A stretch of DNA of 12,587 bases, taken from positions 1-12,587 of the forward strand of contig WJIM01000272.1 of assembly GCA_014730285.1 (NCBI GenBank). Reading direction: 5' to 3'. The translations under genes were made by a program, and so were the position numbers. Under the pieces are notes generated by a model. That model was not told the DNA's origin. It saw only the letters and a program-made list of their open reading frames with translations, and did not search any database. Shown piece by piece: positions 1-6,480 of the stretch (within the stretch, counting starts at the first letter, position 1; each line of letters begins with the position of its first letter). This DNA is from Candidatus Zixiibacteriota bacterium (lineage in GTDB: Bacteria; Zixibacteria; MSB-5A5; JAABVY01).

Positions 1-32
1 GCTCTATCGAGGAGATTTTGGGATTAAGCTGA
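1..32 (+). CDS. Possible 3' end of an upstream gene (last nine codons)
   Basis: Frame 3 reads SIEEILGLS and then TGA at 30-32, which would suit a helical C-terminus of a protein beginning left of the window. The other two forward frames are less protein-like: one stops at 25-27 and the other reads a basic, hydrophobic stretch. Nine codons cannot identify a protein, so this is only a plausible reading of the left edge. Confidence 0.2.
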   Translation, partial: SIEEILGLS

Positions 33-365
33 ACGTATTTTTCCGAAGACGATTGATTATCCATACATTTATATTAAAATGATGTTGAAGCGGATTTGCA
101 AGCCAAATTCTGAAAATACTGCATTCGGTGACAATTATATTGACTTATAGAGGGGATTTTTCGCTTGATTTTTAAAAGGTTATGGGATTTATTAGGGGAT
201 CGAACGGGTGTTGCGGCAGGCTATACCGCTATGCCGGATTCGCACAGGCTGTATATAAATCTGAAATATCCGCTATGAATCTGAATATTATGAAATTAGA
301 ATTTTTTTACAAAAACTTATGTACTTACCCTCGAATACTCACCGCATATTTAAAAGGAGATAATC
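33..365. other. AT-rich spacer upstream of the first CIS gene
   Basis: I see no convincing gene in this stretch. An open frame at 182-373 would encode 63 residues, but it has no good ribosome binding site, an unnatural composition, and it overlaps the start of the next gene. Several T-rich and A-rich blocks occur, yet no -35/-10 pair with good spacing stands out. A promoter for the first gene probably lies here or upstream. The last bases hold a clear Shine-Dalgarno AAGGAG at 354-359, six bases before the ATG at 366. Confidence 0.5.
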
Positions 366-770
366 ATGGCTGAACCAAATTATGGCGCAAAACAGAGCGC
401 ATCCGGCGTTTTCCAGACAGAGTTCGAATTCACTCTGCCGCGGGGATATGTTGACTCTGACGGCAATGTGCACAAAAAAGGGATAATGCGTCTGGCCAAT
501 GCCAAGGACGAGATAGCGCCTTTATCCGATTACAGGGTACAACAGAATCGTGCCTATCTGGTAATTATCATCCTCTCGCGTGTAATCACGAAGCTTGGGA
601 ATTTATCGGATATAAATCCGGGGGTGATAGAGAATATGTTTTCTGCTGATCTTTCGTATCTGCAGGACTTTTACCGCAAAATCAATGAGGAGGGAACGGC
701 GGCTATACCGGTAACATGCCCGGCCTGCGGGCATCAGTATGAAGTCGATATGGGTGGCCTGGGAAAATAG
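366..770 (+). CDS. Phage tail assembly / T4-type baseplate hub assembly chaperone-like protein with C-terminal CxxC
   Basis: This 134-residue protein matches the small tail assembly proteins found in eCIS and phage tail clusters, often annotated as phage tail assembly protein or T4-family baseplate hub assembly chaperone. The family pattern is visible in order: a TLPRGYVDSDG block at residues 23-33, IMRLANAKDEIAPL at 40-53, the helical AYLVIIILSRVITKLG at 63-78, INPGVIENMFSADLSYLQ at 83-100, and a short C-terminal CPACGHQYEVD at 118-128. The CPAC motif looks like half a zinc ribbon, since only one CxxC pair is present. By family it acts in the cytoplasm in baseplate or tail assembly. The start is set by AAGGAG at 354-359. 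The stop codon overlaps the next start (TAGTG), so the two are probably translationally coupled. The identification rests on recalled family patterns. Confidence 0.72.
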   Translation: MAEPNYGAKQSASGVFQTEFEFTLPRGYVDSDGNVHKKGIMRLANAKDEIAPLSDYRVQQNRAYLVIIILSRVITKLGNLSDINPGVIENMFSADLSYLQDFYRKINEEGTAAIPVTCPACGHQYEVDMGGLGK

Positions 771-937
771 TGAGCTACCCCCGGGATGACCTGATCCGGG
801 AGGTAGCGTATGTTGCGTATCATTTTCATTGGAGTCTTGACGAGATAATGGAATTGGATCATTTTACCAGGCATCATTTTATTGAAGAGATTTCGGATAT
901 TAACCGGAAGATAAACAAAGGGAAAGAAGAGTATTAG
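770..937 (+). CDS. DUF6760-type small CIS protein
   Basis: A 55-residue protein starts at GTG 770 inside the preceding stop codon (TAGTG). Its sequence begins SYPRDDLIREVAYVAYHFHW (residues 2-21), followed by SLDEIMELDHFTRHHFIEEI and a basic tail. The pattern (V/I)AYxAYHFHW, then a short acidic stretch and an aromatic/His helix, is what I recall for DUF6760, a tiny protein regularly encoded next to the tail assembly chaperone in eCIS loci. Its molecular role is not established to my knowledge; position suggests a partner or second chaperone in tail assembly. No ATG start exists in this frame, and the absence of a strong independent Shine-Dalgarno supports coupling. The stop TAG at 935-937 again overlaps a GTG, but the next gene probably starts further on at 964. 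Confidence 0.7.
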   Translation: MSYPRDDLIREVAYVAYHFHWSLDEIMELDHFTRHHFIEEISDINRKINKGKEEY

Positions 938-963
938 TGATTAAATCACAGGAAGGTGATATT

Positions 964-1830
964 TTGAGAAAATTAGGAATTTTATTTCTGTTATTATCGT
1001 TATTATTGTTTGCCTGCACTCAGGAGGAAGTGGCCGAAGAAGGCGATGACTTGACCCTGATAACTGCTATCAATATCAACGACTTACCGTATGTAGGCCC
1101 GGTCAGCGTCAAGCAGACTCAGATGATCTCCGGAGATGTTATGCGCTCGCAGATTTCGACCTCAATCAGTATTGCCGGGGAGGCTCAGGAGATTATGTCG
1201 GTCTTCCTCATTAACTTAAACGAGGGCAACATATACTTTGTAAATGATCGCGATTCCAATTACGTGCAAATGAGTTTTGCAGAGCTCGACCAGATGCTGG
1301 AAGCGGCCAATCCGGCCGAGGAGGACACAGCAGGGGCGGCCCTGGAGCTCACAAAAGATATGGTTCAGCGCAATGAAGATAACGCCAAACCGATAGGCTC
1401 TTTCGGACCGTGTGTACCGGTTGAATTCGACCTGGTACTTAGCGGCGCGGGAGAGAATGCCGGATACAAGAGCAGTATGCAGGGTCAGATGTGGCTCAGC
1501 AGGGGGATTGACAACAGCAGTCTGTTCCTGGATTTCAAGGATCGCGCTCTCGAAAGGCTTCAGAATTCGATGGCCGGAAATGCAGCATTTTTCGGAATCC
1601 CGGCTGCGGTTAATCTAAGCCCGGAATGGTTCGACAGAATCAACCAGGCTATCAGCGGAATTCCGGTCGAGGCCGAGTTCAAAGTCACGATGCCTGTCAA
1701 GGACGAAACCATAACATACGGTATAACAATGAACCTGGAAGAATATTCGACTGCCTATATCGAGCAGTCCCTGCTCGAGGTTCCGTCCGGTTATCAGGAA
1801 GTGGATTTCTCCGAATTCAGGATGTACTAA
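964..1830 (+). CDS. Exported family member A: predicted lipoprotein, DUF4412-like
   Basis: I place the start at TTG 964, seven bases after GGAAGG (951-956). From there the product begins MRKLGILFLLLSLLLFAC, a compact lipoprotein signal with lipobox L-F-A-C and lipidated Cys18. An upstream in-frame GTG at 937 would put nine unlikely residues before the signal. The mature 288-residue form has an acidic linker (21-29), a beta-rich N-terminal half, a Cys at 150 in SFGPC, GQMWLS at 174-179, SGIPVEAEF at 231-239 and VPSGY at 273-277. These motifs recur in proteins B-F. Residue +2 after the Cys is Thr, compatible with outer-membrane sorting by the E. coli rule. Function is unknown. It is closest to protein C by eye, sharing the xGIPVEA / xGVPVEA block and a terminal EFR motif. 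It sits directly behind two CIS assembly genes, so it is probably co-transcribed with them. Confidence 0.75.
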   Translation: MRKLGILFLLLSLLLFACTQEEVAEEGDDLTLITAININDLPYVGPVSVKQTQMISGDVMRSQISTSISIAGEAQEIMSVFLINLNEGNIYFVNDRDSNYVQMSFAELDQMLEAANPAEEDTAGAALELTKDMVQRNEDNAKPIGSFGPCVPVEFDLVLSGAGENAGYKSSMQGQMWLSRGIDNSSLFLDFKDRALERLQNSMAGNAAFFGIPAAVNLSPEWFDRINQAISGIPVEAEFKVTMPVKDETITYGITMNLEEYSTAYIEQSLLEVPSGYQEVDFSEFRMY

Positions 1831-1854
1831 AATCAAATTTACGGTTATTTTAAT

Positions 1855-2730
1855 ATGAGATTGAGCAGGTTATTGGCGATTCTGATAATTCTGCCGATCC
1901 TTGCATGTGGAGGTTCGGAGCGGGAGGCAGATAACGGTGAGGCATCCGATCAGGATCGATCGGAGGCGGTGCCGGCAGTAATTCTGCATTATGAAATCTC
2001 GATCAGCGATATCCCCCTGGTCGATCCGCAGACCGAGAAAATAGAGATGGCTTTATCTCCGGAGATGATGAAATATACGGGGGTAGCCGAGATTTCAGTC
2101 GACGGCGACAGCCGTCAGCTCAAACGCGCTTCAATTCTCGATTTCACCGACCAGAGCCAGACCTTCCTCGATGCGGAGGATTCCAGCTTTACCGTAAATT
2201 TCTATGATATTCCCGAACGAATCGATACCGCAGACGATACGCTTAAAATGCAGCCCTATGAAATCAGCCTGATTCTGATAGACGAGAAGAAGACAATTCC
2301 GCCCTTGCAGGAATGCCGGAAAGTGAATGTGAGATCAAGGGTGGATACGAAGATGGCAAAATCGGATTCCGTACCGAAATTGCGGGGTGAACTCTGGGTA
2401 TATGAGGATGATGAAATCTCGCAAATTCAGCTGTCCTACTACAAAATGCTGGCGGATTTTCTGGGCGATCCGGAATTTGACGGTCTGGAGCTTTGGGGGG
2501 TGCTGAACAGGCTTGGCATACCACGAGAGGAGATTCAGGAGATTCTCAGGTCTCTTGAGGGACTGGTGGCGGAGGCCGATTTGACTGTTGAGATGTATTC
2601 TCTCGGCAAAAAGGCCTCGGTAAAAGTGTCAATGAAAATCAGGGACTTCGAGAAAAAACGTCTGCCCGGTACATACTTTAACATACCGGCAGAATACGAT
2701 CCGGCATTTGAGGTCGGACAGGGGTTCTGA
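1855..2730 (+). CDS. Exported family member B: predicted lipoprotein, divergent DUF4412-like
   Basis: This 291-residue protein has a lipoprotein signal ending L-P-I-L-A-C with Cys18, followed by an acidic, flexible linker to about residue 40. The body repeats the family plan: strand-rich LHYEISISDIPLV at 44-56, a single Cys at 154 in LQECRK, GELWVY at 178-183, the AEADLTVEMY strand at 239-248 and FNIPAEY at 275-281. It is the most divergent of the six, lacking the TGxTKxI block seen in C-E. The start follows protein A after a gap of 24 bases with no clear Shine-Dalgarno, so translation may depend on coupling. A weak hairpin follows the stop. Function is unknown; residue +2 is Gly, compatible with the outer membrane. 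Confidence 0.7.
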   Translation: MRLSRLLAILIILPILACGGSEREADNGEASDQDRSEAVPAVILHYEISISDIPLVDPQTEKIEMALSPEMMKYTGVAEISVDGDSRQLKRASILDFTDQSQTFLDAEDSSFTVNFYDIPERIDTADDTLKMQPYEISLILIDEKKTIPPLQECRKVNVRSRVDTKMAKSDSVPKLRGELWVYEDDEISQIQLSYYKMLADFLGDPEFDGLELWGVLNRLGIPREEIQEILRSLEGLVAEADLTVEMYSLGKKASVKVSMKIRDFEKKRLPGTYFNIPAEYDPAFEVGQGF

Positions 2731-2736
2731 TAATAT

Positions 2737-2752
2737 GGTTTGAAATCAAACC
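2737..2752 (+). terminator. Weak hairpin after protein B
   Basis: GGTTTG at 2737-2742 pairs with CAAACC at 2747-2752 around an AAAT loop. A run of five T begins about ten bases later at 2763, which is too far for a standard intrinsic terminator. It may reduce read-through into the next unit, but this is weak evidence. Confidence 0.25.
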
Positions 2753-2765
2753 CGCAGGAATATTT

Positions 2766-2794
2766 TTGACCTAATTTCAATCTTAGCCTAATAT
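2766..2794 (+). promoter_or_regulatory. Candidate sigma70-type promoter for protein C
   Basis: TTGACC at 2766-2771 matches five of six bases of the -35 consensus. It is separated by 17 bases from TAATAT at 2789-2794, a four-of-six -10 match, in an AT-rich spacer. Transcription would start near 2801, giving a leader of about 80 bases to the ATG at 2884. The host's sigma preference is unknown. Confidence 0.45.
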
Positions 2795-2883
2795 AAGTTG
2801 TATAAAGAAATATGAAATTTTACTGATTTTTATGCAGAGGAAGAATATAAGTAATTATCCATTAAACATAGGGAGTTTCTCAA

Positions 2884-3756
2884 ATGATGTTTGTTAGAGC
2901 TACAAAATCAGCAGCGATGTTGATGACACTATGCCTCATACTGGTCGCAGCCGGCCCTCTGATGGCGCAGGATAAGAATCCGAAATGTCTTCATGTAAAG
3001 CATGAAATCACTACAACCGGCCTGCCTCTTTTCGGCGCTGTTGTAGTCTATAATGCACAGGACATTCAGGGCGAAACCCTTTCGCGTTCAATGAGATCAT
3101 CCAAAATCACCATGAATGATTCGGTTGTCTCCGATGTTGCGGTGATAACAATCACCGATATGAATGCAAAGGAGCAGGTCTATATCAATCCCAAAACATT
3201 TACATATGCCGAAAAAGAGTTTCAATCCGCTGATTTCGCGGTAATCGATTCCATTGCCGATGCCAAAGGACCGCAGATGGCAATCAATCGAACAGGCAAG
3301 ACCAAAGAGATCGATGGGCTGAAATGCGAAGAGATCTACTTTAAACTGGATAAATCCTCGAGTACCGGGGTCGGCGATGCCAAGGTAAAGCATTATTTCG
3401 AGGGCACAATGTGGATCACCAACGATATTCCCAACAGCAATCTCTATTCCGCATACAATTCCCCTACTCAGGACTATTTCAGGGGCTCAAAATACAGCTC
3501 GGGCGGATTTTTCGATATTCTCTCGAGGCTGGATGTTGATTCCTATAATTTGAACCGCCTTGTTCAGTCTATCAACGGAGTCCCGGTCGAGGCCGCCTTT
3601 GTGGCGCAGCTGCCCTCGGCCACGGGTGGCAATGTTTTTGAGACGAAAATCAAACTGGTGGATTATTCCAATGATCAGTTCAAGAAAGGGCATTTCCAGC
3701 CGCCCACTGGCGAAAAATATGAGAAGGTGCCGGTTACCGAATTCAGATCCTTTTAA
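2884..3756 (+). CDS. Exported family member C: secreted, DUF4412-like
   Basis: This 290-residue protein begins with a Sec signal peptide (basic start, hydrophobic core 11-23) and a likely cleavage after PLMA at residue 28. The body shows ITTTGLPLF at 42-50, the block TGKTKEIDGLKCEEIYF at 137-153 with Cys148, GTMWITNDIP at 174-183, NGVPVEAAF at 231-239 and FQPPTG at 271-276. A second mature Cys at 35 could pair with Cys148. The TGxTKxIxGLKCEE block is the most DUF4412-like signature in the window. GGGAG at 2871-2875 lies eight bases before ATG 2884; an adjacent ATG at 2887 would change the product by one residue. The gene is bracketed by its own candidate promoter and a good terminator, so it can be expressed alone. 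Envelope or extracellular location is likely; function is unknown. Confidence 0.75.
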   Translation: MMFVRATKSAAMLMTLCLILVAAGPLMAQDKNPKCLHVKHEITTTGLPLFGAVVVYNAQDIQGETLSRSMRSSKITMNDSVVSDVAVITITDMNAKEQVYINPKTFTYAEKEFQSADFAVIDSIADAKGPQMAINRTGKTKEIDGLKCEEIYFKLDKSSSTGVGDAKVKHYFEGTMWITNDIPNSNLYSAYNSPTQDYFRGSKYSSGGFFDILSRLDVDSYNLNRLVQSINGVPVEAAFVAQLPSATGGNVFETKIKLVDYSNDQFKKGHFQPPTGEKYEKVPVTEFRSF

Positions 3757-3812
3757 TTGCTGTAAAGTGGTAAGGTTTGATTAAGTTTAACTGACACTGA
3801 ATTCACAAATCG

Positions 3813-3847
3813 AATCCGCCCGGAATCTTATCGGGCGGATTTTTCTT
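3813..3847 (+). terminator. Intrinsic terminator after protein C
   Basis: AATCCGCCCG at 3813-3822 and CGGGCGGATT at 3832-3841 form a perfect, GC-rich ten-base-pair stem with a nine-base loop, followed directly by TTTCTT. This is the strongest terminator in the window and separates protein C from the main structural operon. Confidence 0.85.
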
Positions 3848-3935
3848 AATGGAACCTGAAATCAATTTTGCTTTTCGGAAATGTGGAAATCCCCTGCAGA
3901 TATAGGGTCATTTAAATCGGATTTTATGGCTCTTT

Positions 3936-3941
3936 TATAAT
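3936..3941 (+). promoter_or_regulatory. Possible second -10 box (TATAAT)
   Basis: A perfect TATAAT occurs at 3936-3941. Upstream the best -35-like sequence is a poor TTTAAA at 3911-3916 with 19-base spacing. It could be a minor or activator-dependent start just ahead of the stronger promoter at 3950-3978, or chance in AT-rich DNA. Confidence 0.25.
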
Positions 3942-3949
3942 GTTTTTTA

Positions 3950-3978
3950 TTGATAGAAACTCCGTTCTGTGTTATTAT
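3950..3978 (+). promoter_or_regulatory. Main promoter of the cap-sheath-tube operon
   Basis: TTGATA at 3950-3955 and TATTAT at 3973-3978 each match the sigma70 consensus at five of six positions and are spaced by exactly 17 bases. It lies downstream of the terminator at 3813-3847 and ahead of the first structural gene at 4054, giving a leader of roughly 68 bases. Confidence 0.65.
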
Positions 3979-4003
3979 TAAGCATCAATTGCGATCTAAA
4001 AAA

Positions 4004-4055
4004 AATCGAGAATTATATCAGTTTGGTGAAGCGGGACCACCTCGTAATCGAGAAT
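4004..4055 (+). repeat. Direct repeat AATCGAGAAT in the operon leader, with a start-proximal mini-hairpin
   Basis: The ten-base sequence AATCGAGAAT occurs at 4004-4013 and again at 4046-4055, where it runs into the start codon at 4054. The second copy forms part of CTCG-TAAT-CGAG (4041-4052), a small hairpin ending one base before the ATG. No Shine-Dalgarno is found at normal distance; the nearest GGGA is at 4033-4036. If the hairpin folds, that GGGA comes within about six bases of the start. This is a structural inference. Confidence 0.35.
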
Positions 4056-4644
4056 GAATTATAACATCATTCAATTAGTAACGACTTCCGTACTAAACCT
4101 GCTTAAAGAGGATTTAAAGCGGAATAAGATCAAAGGGGTAGAGTGTCTGAATTGGCAGCCCAATTCTGAGAAGCTTGCCAATGAGATGCCCTGCTGTCTG
4201 TTTTACCTGTATGGTGTCAGAGAGAATCAGGAATTGAAGGAGCGCGATCCATACCAGGTCAGGGACAAGGATTCGGACGGCAATACTTATGAGTTTTTAC
4301 GGGAGGCTCCGCTCAAGCTCGATCTGGACTATTTGCTCTGCGCTTATGCTGCAGATCCCCATATGGAACAAAAGATTTTGGGGCGATCTATACTTACACT
4401 CTACGACAATTCGGAGCTTTCCAAGCTTGACGACCTTAAGGAGCTGACCAAGCATCCCTCGGATCGAATCGGCCTGCGCATGATGCCGATTAACCGCGAG
4501 GAGCAGATTCGGTTCTGGACCTCGCTTCGGGAGCCGATGCGTGCCGCGTCATTTTACGAGATTACGGTACGGATGGAATCGGAACGTCAACGGAGATTCC
4601 GCAGAGTTGAGGAAAGAGTCCTTGATATACATCAGAAAGAATGA
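4054..4644 (+). CDS. Pvc16/DUF4255-family CIS cap (tail terminator) protein
   Basis: The 196-residue product fits the DUF4255 (Pvc16 N-terminal) family. Visible family features are the N-terminal helix IIQLVTTSVLNLLKEDL (5-21), a strand-rich MPCCLFYLYGVREN (45-58), LREAPLKLDLDYLLCAYAAD (82-101), the helix EQKILGRSILTLYDN (105-119), then FWTSL, PMRAASFYEITVRME (161-175). In the Photorhabdus virulence cassette, Pvc16 caps the end of the particle distal to the baseplate, finishing tube and sheath; the same job is inferred here. The length agrees with short single-domain members. The basic tail (RQRRFRRVEER) is unremarkable. It leads the operon, 46 bases before the sheath 1 start. The unusual leader and missing standard Shine-Dalgarno suggest its translation is kept low, which would suit a terminator needed in few copies per particle. 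Confidence 0.85.
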   Translation: MNYNIIQLVTTSVLNLLKEDLKRNKIKGVECLNWQPNSEKLANEMPCCLFYLYGVRENQELKERDPYQVRDKDSDGNTYEFLREAPLKLDLDYLLCAYAADPHMEQKILGRSILTLYDNSELSKLDDLKELTKHPSDRIGLRMMPINREEQIRFWTSLREPMRAASFYEITVRMESERQRRFRRVEERVLDIHQKE

Positions 4645-4690
4645 AATAGTAATATAAACTAAATACCTTTTTCAAAACATGGAGGTTTTT

Positions 4691-5920
4691 ATGCCGGAAT
4701 ATCTGTCTCCGGGTGTATATGTTGAAGAGGTTGATAAGGGATCAAAGCCGCTTGAGGCGGTAGGAACCTCTACAGCAGGATTTATCGGACAGTCCAAAAA
4801 GGGTCCGGTTAACGAGGCAACGTTGATTACCAACTGGGGCCAATTTACCCGGACCTTTGGAGAATTTGCCGACAGCCCTTACCTGGCTCACGGCGTGTAT
4901 GGATTTTTCAACAACGGCGGAGCTCGCTGTTTTGTGACCAATGTCGGTATGGAAGGCGCGCCTCCTCCGCCTCCACCGCCGTCAAAGAAGGACGATGACA
5001 AGGATGACAAGAAATCATCCCCGCCCTCGCCTCCTTCAGGATCAAAGGGAGGACCGTCGCCCTCGCTGTTTATCGGCAAGGATGGCGGACCCGGCAACAA
5101 GACCGGGCTGGTGACATTTGAGGATGTCGACGAAATCGCAATAGTGGCGGCGCCCGGAATGACCGAACCGGCCATTCAGGATGCGGTGATCTCGCATTGC
5201 GAAAAAATGAATCGTTTTGCCGTTCTCGATTCGGAGGAGACAATCGAAAAAGGCGGCGTGGACAAGATCAAGAAGCCGCGTGATTCTCAGTTTGCGGCCT
5301 TCTATTTTCCGTGGATCGAGGTCTATGATCCGGACAAGGACAAGAATGTTTTTGTTCCTCCGTCAGGCCATATGACCGGTATCTATGCCCGCAGCGACAA
5401 CACCCGCGGCGTGCACAAAGCTCCCGCCAATGAAGTTGTCAGGGGAGCATTGGGTCTGAAATATACGATTTCCAAGGGCGAGCAGGATATTCTCAATCCG
5501 CGCGGAATCAACTGCATACGTGCTTTCCGTGACCGTGGAATTCGCGTTTGGGGCGCCCGTACGGTATCCTCCGATCCGTCCTGGAGATATATCAACGTTC
5601 GCCGTCTCTTCATCATGGTCGAAGAGTCTATCAAGAACGGTACCCAGTGGGTCGTGTTCGAGCCCAACGATCATACGCTCTGGAAGCGGATTAAGCGCAA
5701 TATCACCGCTTTCCTGCTGCGTGTGTATAATGACGGCGCTCTGTTTGGAAAGACTCCGGAAGAGGCGTTTTATGTGAAATGCGATGAGGAGACCAATCCG
5801 CCGGAGGTGGTCGATGCCGGTATGGTGGTTATCGAAATTGGCATGGCTCCGGTGAAACCGGCCGAATTTGTAATCTTCCGGATTTCCCAGTGGCAGTCCG
5901 GGGCATCTGTTAACGAATAA
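4691..5920 (+). CDS. Contractile sheath protein 1 with polyproline/charged insert
   Basis: This 409-residue protein is a phage-tail-like sheath subunit. The N-terminus YLSPGVYVEEVDKG (4-17), GFIGQSKKGPV (30-40) and GVYGFFNNGGARCFV (68-82) is the classic sheath N-terminal domain. The C-terminal core is also clear: ILNPRGINCIRAF (267-279), IRVWGARTVSSD (284-295), YINVRRLF (300-307), TQWVVFEPN (318-326), CDEETNPPEVVDAG (364-377) and PAEFVIFRISQW (390-401). It would polymerise around the inner tube and contract to drive it. Between the two halves, residues 91-125 form seven prolines, a Lys/Asp run and Ser/Pro/Gly-rich sequence, instead of the folded domain seen in sheath 2. I start at ATG 4691 because GGAGGT at 4681-4686 is its Shine-Dalgarno; an in-frame ATG at 4679 would include that site in the coding sequence. 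Tube 1 follows. Confidence 0.93.
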   Translation: MPEYLSPGVYVEEVDKGSKPLEAVGTSTAGFIGQSKKGPVNEATLITNWGQFTRTFGEFADSPYLAHGVYGFFNNGGARCFVTNVGMEGAPPPPPPPSKKDDDKDDKKSSPPSPPSGSKGGPSPSLFIGKDGGPGNKTGLVTFEDVDEIAIVAAPGMTEPAIQDAVISHCEKMNRFAVLDSEETIEKGGVDKIKKPRDSQFAAFYFPWIEVYDPDKDKNVFVPPSGHMTGIYARSDNTRGVHKAPANEVVRGALGLKYTISKGEQDILNPRGINCIRAFRDRGIRVWGARTVSSDPSWRYINVRRLFIMVEESIKNGTQWVVFEPNDHTLWKRIKRNITAFLLRVYNDGALFGKTPEEAFYVKCDEETNPPEVVDAGMVVIEIGMAPVKPAEFVIFRISQWQSGASVNE

Positions 5921-5928
5921 TATTTAAT

Positions 5929-5945
5929 CCGGCAGGGGATGCCGG
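5929..5945 (+). promoter_or_regulatory. Hairpin between sheath 1 and tube 1, flanked by TATTTAAT repeats
   Basis: CCGGCA at 5929-5934 pairs with TGCCGG at 5940-5945 around a five-base loop. Identical TATTTAAT sequences flank it at 5921-5928 and 5950-5957. There is no T-tract, so termination is unlikely; an mRNA stability or processing element that tunes sheath-to-tube expression is possible. Confidence 0.35.
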
Positions 5946-5970
5946 TTAGTATTTAATACAGGAGGAAATT

Positions 5971-6405
5971 ATGCCGAACAGAAGGAAACATGATCATATC
6001 GGCGCATATAATTTCAAGATCGAGATTGACGGTGTTACCCAGGCGGCCTTCAAGGCCGTAGACGGCCTGGATTCTGAGACAGAGGTTGTTGAGTACCAGG
6101 ACGGCGACGATCTGGTTCTTCGCAAGCGTCCGGGACAAACCCGCTATTCCAATATAATCCTAAAGCGCGGCTATGTTAACACCGAGGAGTTATGGCTCTG
6201 GCGCAAGGCCGTGATGGAGGGTTCAGTCCAACGCAAAAGCGGCAGTGTCATAATCTGTGATGATTCCGGGGGCGAGATTATGCGCTACAATTTCTTCGAG
6301 GGCTGGCCGTGTAAATGGCGCGGTTTTGATCTGGACGGACGCAATTCCACTACGGCCGTTGAAGAAATTGAAATCGCGGTTGAAAGAATAGAAAGAGCAG
6401 TTTAA
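5971..6405 (+). CDS. Inner tube protein 1 (phage tail tube / T4 gp19-like)
   Basis: The 144-residue product matches the eCIS and phage tail tube family. Key stretches are YNFKIEIDGVTQAAFKAVDGL (13-33), the VEYQDGDD loop (40-47), ILKRGYVNTEELWLW (63-77), the QRKSGSVII strand (87-95) and a terminal EEIEIAVERIERA helix/strand (131-143). Hexameric rings of such proteins stack into the hollow inner tube that is fired through the target envelope. AGGAGG directly upstream gives a strong start. The order sheath then tube is usual for this class. A 12-base-pair hairpin follows the stop codon and may limit read-through to the next three genes. Confidence 0.92.
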   Translation: MPNRRKHDHIGAYNFKIEIDGVTQAAFKAVDGLDSETEVVEYQDGDDLVLRKRPGQTRYSNIILKRGYVNTEELWLWRKAVMEGSVQRKSGSVIICDDSGGEIMRYNFFEGWPCKWRGFDLDGRNSTTAVEEIEIAVERIERAV

Positions 6406-6415
6406 TGCAATAGTT

Positions 6416-6445
6416 TTCTCCAGCTTCTGAGATGAAGCTGGAGAA
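6416..6445 (+). terminator. Strong 12-bp hairpin after tube 1 (attenuator-like)
   Basis: TTCTCCAGCTTC at 6416-6427 and GAAGCTGGAGAA at 6434-6445 form a perfect 12-base-pair stem with a TGAGAT loop, eleven bases after the tube stop. Only a short T run (6451-6454) follows after several other bases. It may be a partial terminator or a 3' protective structure that keeps sheath and tube mRNA more abundant than the downstream part. Confidence 0.5.
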
Positions 6446-6480
6446 TATCATTTTGACAAACCCTTCAGGAGGAGGTTGAT

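Noticed and set aside
140..193. TTGACT at 140-145 and TTGATT at 165-170 as promoter -35 boxes
   Set aside because: Neither has a good -10 at 16-18 bases; the best is TTTATT at 188-193. Too weak in such AT-rich sequence to list.
182..373. Forward open frame of 63 codons before the assembly chaperone
   Set aside because: It has no clear ribosome site, its composition is not protein-like, and it overlaps the well-supported start at 366.
4888..5175. Reverse-strand open frame with a Gly/Ser-rich stretch
   Set aside because: It is the shadow of the proline-rich insert in sheath 1 (CCN read as NGG) and has no independent support.
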